A DNA stretch of 9,730 bases from Fidelibacterota bacterium UBA6531 (GTDB lineage Bacteria; Fidelibacterota; Marinisomatia; Marinisomatales; TCS55): positions 1 through 9,730 of the forward strand of contig DJKX01000028.1 of assembly GCA_002436185.1 (NCBI GenBank), given 5' to 3'. This document shows, one piece after another, positions 7,215 through 9,730 of the stretch. The stretch's first letter is position 1, and every line of letters starts with the position of its first letter. Both the position numbers and the translations under genes were made by a program. The notes beneath the pieces are model-generated. The model had not been told where the DNA came from, made no database searches, and saw nothing but the letters and a program-made list of their open reading frames with translations.

Positions 7215-8165
7215 ATGAAAAAATTAACAATTATACTAACTCTTTTTGTCGGATTTGTTCAAGCATTGGATTGCCCTGCAGATTCAGCATATCATTTAGA
7301 TACCCGCACTTTATTGCCGGATGGGTCACCAAACCCCAATTATGATCAAATAATAGCAACCGGTTTGTGTGCATGCCTTGGTTTTGAATCTATTTTGTCT
7401 ACTTTGGGTGATTCTACAGTCATGCTGGCAGTACGAATAGTCGATAATGAACCATTACGCGGATTGCAATTGGATGTATATCATGATGCAGGTTCTGATC
7501 TAATCTACGGCGATGTTGGTGAAGTGCAAAAAGGAGAAAAACTGGAAATTGTTTACGATGAAGACGGCGAACTGATTACCAGTTCCAATGCCATGCAACT
7601 TTTAAGTAATGAAGTTGATGACCATGTAAAATTAATGGCATACAGTACAAACCTTGCCCGAACGGCTGGGGATAGCACAGAAGGCCATTTATTTACGATT
7701 ATCTATAAGGCCGCTAACGGTATAGAAAATTTACCAGCGACCATTACTTTTTATTTGGATGATGTAAAACTGCCCGGAACATCCATGGCCCCGGATCTAT
7801 TGAATGTTTCTTGTAGTTACCCCGATGCTGATAATGCTGTTACATTCAACACATCTGAAATGGGTATTGATGATGAAATTATACCTACAGTTTTCAGCCT
7901 TGGCCAGAATTTTCCTAACCCCTTTAACCCTACCACGCAGATCGCCTTCGACCTACCAGAACAAGCTACGGCGAAATTGGTTGTGTATAATCTATTAGGA
8001 CAGCAAGTAAATGTTCTTACAGATAGATACATGAACGCTGGTCATCACGTTTTTGATTGGAACGGACTGGACTCCGGAGGAAAATTAGTTGCATCCGGTG
8101 TATATTTTTATGAGCTTCGAGCCGGTGATTTCGTAGCCAAGAAAAAGATGCTTTTGCTGCGCTAA
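7215..8165 (+). CDS. Secreted cohesin-like protein with T9SS sorting domain
   Basis: 316 aa. The signal peptide ends near A17 (VQA, before LDC). C20 lies just after it, but the preceding residues (A-L-D) do not form a lipobox. Residues ~60-215 look like a cohesin-type jelly-roll: VMLAVRIVDNEPLRGLQLDVY for the first strands, 'KLMAYSTNLARTAGDSTEGHLFTI' in the middle with the usual small-residue turn, and 'LDDVKLPG' near the end. Cohesins bind dockerins in cellulosomes, but many FCB proteins use the same fold for general surface display. C52, C54 and C200 may form a disulfide. The sorting domain is at ~218-316 (NFPNPFNPTT, VYNLLGQQV, SGVYFYELR, KKKMLLLR). The gene starts 34 bp after the second protease with no terminator between, so it is probably in the same operon, which ends at the terminator that follows. 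The binding partner is unknown. Confidence 0.8.
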   Translation: MKKLTIILTLFVGFVQALDCPADSAYHLDTRTLLPDGSPNPNYDQIIATGLCACLGFESILSTLGDSTVMLAVRIVDNEPLRGLQLDVYHDAGSDLIYGDVGEVQKGEKLEIVYDEDGELITSSNAMQLLSNEVDDHVKLMAYSTNLARTAGDSTEGHLFTIIYKAANGIENLPATITFYLDDVKLPGTSMAPDLLNVSCSYPDADNAVTFNTSEMGIDDEIIPTVFSLGQNFPNPFNPTTQIAFDLPEQATAKLVVYNLLGQQVNVLTDRYMNAGHHVFDWNGLDSGGKLVASGVYFYELRAGDFVAKKKMLLLR

Positions 8166-8193
8166 ATAGTTTAGACTTTAACTATATATGTAT

Positions 8194-8230
8194 AAATTCC
8201 CCTGTCCTTGAGGTCAGGGGAATTTTTTTT
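8194..8230 (+). terminator. Rho-independent terminator ending the secreted-protein operon
   Basis: The arms AAATTCCCCTG (8194-8204) and CAGGGGAATTT (8215-8225) are exact complements, with TCCTTGAGGT between, followed by a run of eight Ts (8223-8230). This is a textbook intrinsic terminator 28 bp after the cohesin-like gene. The T-run ends directly at the ATG (8231) of the next gene. The 3' arm contains AGGGG (8216-8220), the only purine-rich stretch able to act as a weak Shine-Dalgarno site for that gene. Confidence 0.88.
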
Positions 8231-9286
8231 ATGAGTAAAAAATTCACATTAATAATAATACTGTTGGTTACCATATTATTTGGGCAAGATCAATACCGTT
8301 CTGTTCAAAATGCTCAGGATGACTGGCAAGATTACAGCAAATTTCAGAAGCATGAATTACTTTCATTCTGCGACTTTCTTATTACAGAGGGATTTTATGA
8401 ACGGGCATTATTAAGTCTCTTCCAATATTTGTACCGTTATCCCGGAGATAGTTTAGAAACAGCAGTTTATTATTATATAGCTCAAAGCTATGAATTTTCT
8501 GAAAACTTTGATTTAGCTGAACTTTATTATACACGGACTCAAGAAATGTCCGACAGCACTGATATGGTCTTCCGAGCCGCAGAATACCGAAAAATGTATT
8601 TATTATTAAAGGCGGAAGATTATGATCAAATCTTGAAAAAAACGAAATTATCTAAAGATCCATATGATCTCACATTTCGTGGTTATGCTTTTTTCCATAA
8701 ATTGAAATGGATCGAGGCAAGGCAAGCATTCCTAGCAGCAGAAGAACAATTTGATCATAAATACTATTCCAAACGATTGGCTCCCATATTCAAAGCAATT
8801 GATGCTTCAGCGAATGTACCCTTGAGAAATAAATGGCTGTCTTTAGCAGCATCATTGGTTCCTGGTGGTGGACATGCCTATTTGGAACAATGGGAATCAG
8901 CAGGTGGAATGCTGATATCCATAATGCTTATTTCATCGATGATCTCAAATACGACACTAACACAATCAGGAAAATTATCTTTTGACCAATCGAATCAACA
9001 TGTTGTTCCATTATCAAATGGTATTAAAACTGAAAATAATTCTTTTACACAGCAACGGGGATATGCACTTTCTGGGAATATAAAGTTATCTACTGAAAAT
9101 GCTAAAATTCTTATACCGCCAGCGATAGTTGGATTGGGGTTTTACATAGGAAGCATTTGGAAAACATGGACAGATGTAGATGAAGCTAACCGTGCTCGCG
9201 TGGAGCGATTTGTTGGTAGAGTAACTGATAAGATAGCAATTGATCGGTTTATGGACTTCCCGGAGCCAGAACTAATTACCCAATAA
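8231..9286 (+). CDS. Signal-peptide TPR protein with C-terminal membrane segments
   Basis: 351 aa. Residues 1-18 are a signal peptide (MSKK, hydrophobic core, cleavage before QDQ). Residues ~43-175 are alpha-helical with TPR-like repeats (FLITEGFYERALLSLFQYL, YYIAQSYEFSENFDLAELYY, RGYAFFHKLKWIEARQAFL). At ~200-221 there is a motif of the form LSL-A-SLVPGGGHAYLEQ, matching the 'PG-x-GQ-x-Y' turn before membrane helices in small FCB membrane proteins. Hydrophobic segments follow at ~222-240 and ~293-310. The TPR part is probably periplasmic and anchored in the inner membrane. There is no T9SS sorting domain, so it is not a cargo protein. TPR proteins often scaffold envelope complexes, but no specific function can be given. 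The ATG directly follows a terminator T-run; no later Met would keep the signal peptide. No terminator is seen between this gene and 16S rRNA. Confidence 0.85.
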   Translation: MSKKFTLIIILLVTILFGQDQYRSVQNAQDDWQDYSKFQKHELLSFCDFLITEGFYERALLSLFQYLYRYPGDSLETAVYYYIAQSYEFSENFDLAELYYTRTQEMSDSTDMVFRAAEYRKMYLLLKAEDYDQILKKTKLSKDPYDLTFRGYAFFHKLKWIEARQAFLAAEEQFDHKYYSKRLAPIFKAIDASANVPLRNKWLSLAASLVPGGGHAYLEQWESAGGMLISIMLISSMISNTTLTQSGKLSFDQSNQHVVPLSNGIKTENNSFTQQRGYALSGNIKLSTENAKILIPPAIVGLGFYIGSIWKTWTDVDEANRARVERFVGRVTDKIAIDRFMDFPEPELITQ

Positions 9287-9313
9287 AAAGTTGTAATAAA
9301 TACGATATAGTTA

Positions 9314-9343
9314 TTGACACGGTATTACTTAAAGAATTAATTT
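9314..9343 (+). promoter_or_regulatory. Candidate rRNA operon promoter
   Basis: A perfect TTGACA (-35) lies at 9314-9319. The matching -10 is weak: TTAATT at 9337-9342 (17-bp spacer) or TAATTT at 9338-9343 (18-bp spacer). TAATTTTA at 9338-9345 also matches seven of eight bases of the Bacteroidota -7 element TAnnTTTG. The start of transcription would then be ~100 nt before the mature 16S end, a normal leader length. Confidence 0.5.
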
Positions 9344-9450
9344 TACAGGCTTTGCGCAGCTTGTGTAAAGCGCTTTTGTTTTTTGATAATTTGGTATGCG
9401 TGACTTGTCAGTGAATTTGAGAGATAAAACGATAGTACAGAATCAAACAT

Positions 9451-9730
9451 ACAATGGAGAGTTTGATCCTGGCTCAGGACGAACGCTGGCGGCGTGCTTA
9501 ACACATGCAAGTCAAGGAGAAAGGTTCCTTCGGGAAACGAGTAAACTGGCGAACGGGTGAGTAACACGTAGGTAACCTGCCCTAGAGACTGGGATAACTC
9601 CGCGAAAGCGGTGCTAATACTGGATAATGCAGCGGGTCCTTCGGGACATTGTTGTTAAAACTGGCTTCGGCTAGTACTTTAGGATGGGCCTGCGCCCGAT
9701 TAGCTTGTTGGTAGGGTAACGGCCTACCAA
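9451..9730 (+). rRNA. rrs: 16S ribosomal RNA, 5' part (runs off the window)
   Basis: The universal 5' region is present: AGAGTTTGATCCTGGCTCAG at 9458, which is E. coli position 8, so the mature 5' end falls near 9451. It is followed by GACGAACGCTGGCGGCGTGCTTAACACATGCAAGTC in parts, GGCGAACGGGTGAGTAACACGT and the end of the V2 region (GATTAGCTTGTTGGTAGGG). About 280 nt are inside the window; the rest of the operon lies beyond it. The variable parts, with short V1 and V2 loops capped by CTTCGG, look like an FCB-group/Marinimicrobia sequence from memory, which a database search should settle. The short reading frame antisense to this region (9343-9567) is not a gene. Confidence 0.97.

Noticed and set aside
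7260..7276. Lipoprotein signal in the cohesin-like protein because of C20 near the signal peptide end
   Set aside because: The residues before C20 are A-L-D, which do not fit a lipobox, and VQA at 15-17 is a good ordinary cleavage site.
9371..9379. GCGCTTTTG in the rRNA leader as a boxA antitermination element
   Set aside because: Only six of nine bases match the boxA core GCTCTTTAA and no boxB hairpin is seen before it.
9343..9567. 74-aa reading frame on the minus strand
   Set aside because: It overlaps the 16S rRNA gene and its leader in antisense and has no protein-like features.

Overview
The window suggests a Gram-negative bacterium of the Fibrobacterota-Chlorobiota-Bacteroidota (FCB) superphylum. 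The best guess is a Candidatus Marinimicrobia (SAR406)-like lineage. Four consecutive proteins carry an N-terminal signal peptide and a C-terminal type IX secretion (T9SS type A / FlgD-Ig-like) sorting domain built around N-[YF]-PNPFNP-[VT]-T, which is typical of such genomes. The right edge holds the first ~280 nt of a 16S rRNA gene. The taxon assignment rests on recalled resemblance and has not been checked by search. Base composition looks moderately AT-rich by eye.

Layout, all on the + strand: (i) a probable last few codons of an outer-membrane beta-barrel protein (2-37); (ii) a ~200-bp regulatory spacer with a perfect CRP-like palindrome and direct repeats; (iii) a 954-aa multidomain surface protein (245-3109) with jelly-roll modules, an Fn3 domain that appears to contain an inserted module, and a sorting domain; (iv) a hairpin, then two adjacent paralogous M43 (ulilysin/cytophagalysin-type) zinc metalloproteases (3164-5029 and 5036-7180); (v) a 316-aa cohesin-like sorting-domain protein (7215-8165); (vi) a rho-independent terminator whose U-tract touches the next start codon; (vii) a 351-aa TPR/membrane protein (8231-9286); (viii) an rRNA promoter/leader and the 5' end of 16S rRNA (9451 to edge).

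The reading that best fits is a small secretome cluster. One large binding protein, two secreted zymogen proteases with a probable cysteine switch and Arg-rich activation site, and one cohesin-like protein would all cross the outer membrane by T9SS and stay on the cell surface or in the medium. The proteases would degrade external proteins; the other two would supply adhesion or scaffolding. No T9SS machinery gene is visible, so the secretion apparatus must lie elsewhere. The most unusual points are the tandem proteases that differ by one inserted ASH-type domain, the duplicated 'YDDG' module that appears to interrupt the Fn3 domain, the terminator/start-codon arrangement before the TPR gene, and the CRP-like palindrome at the head of the cluster.
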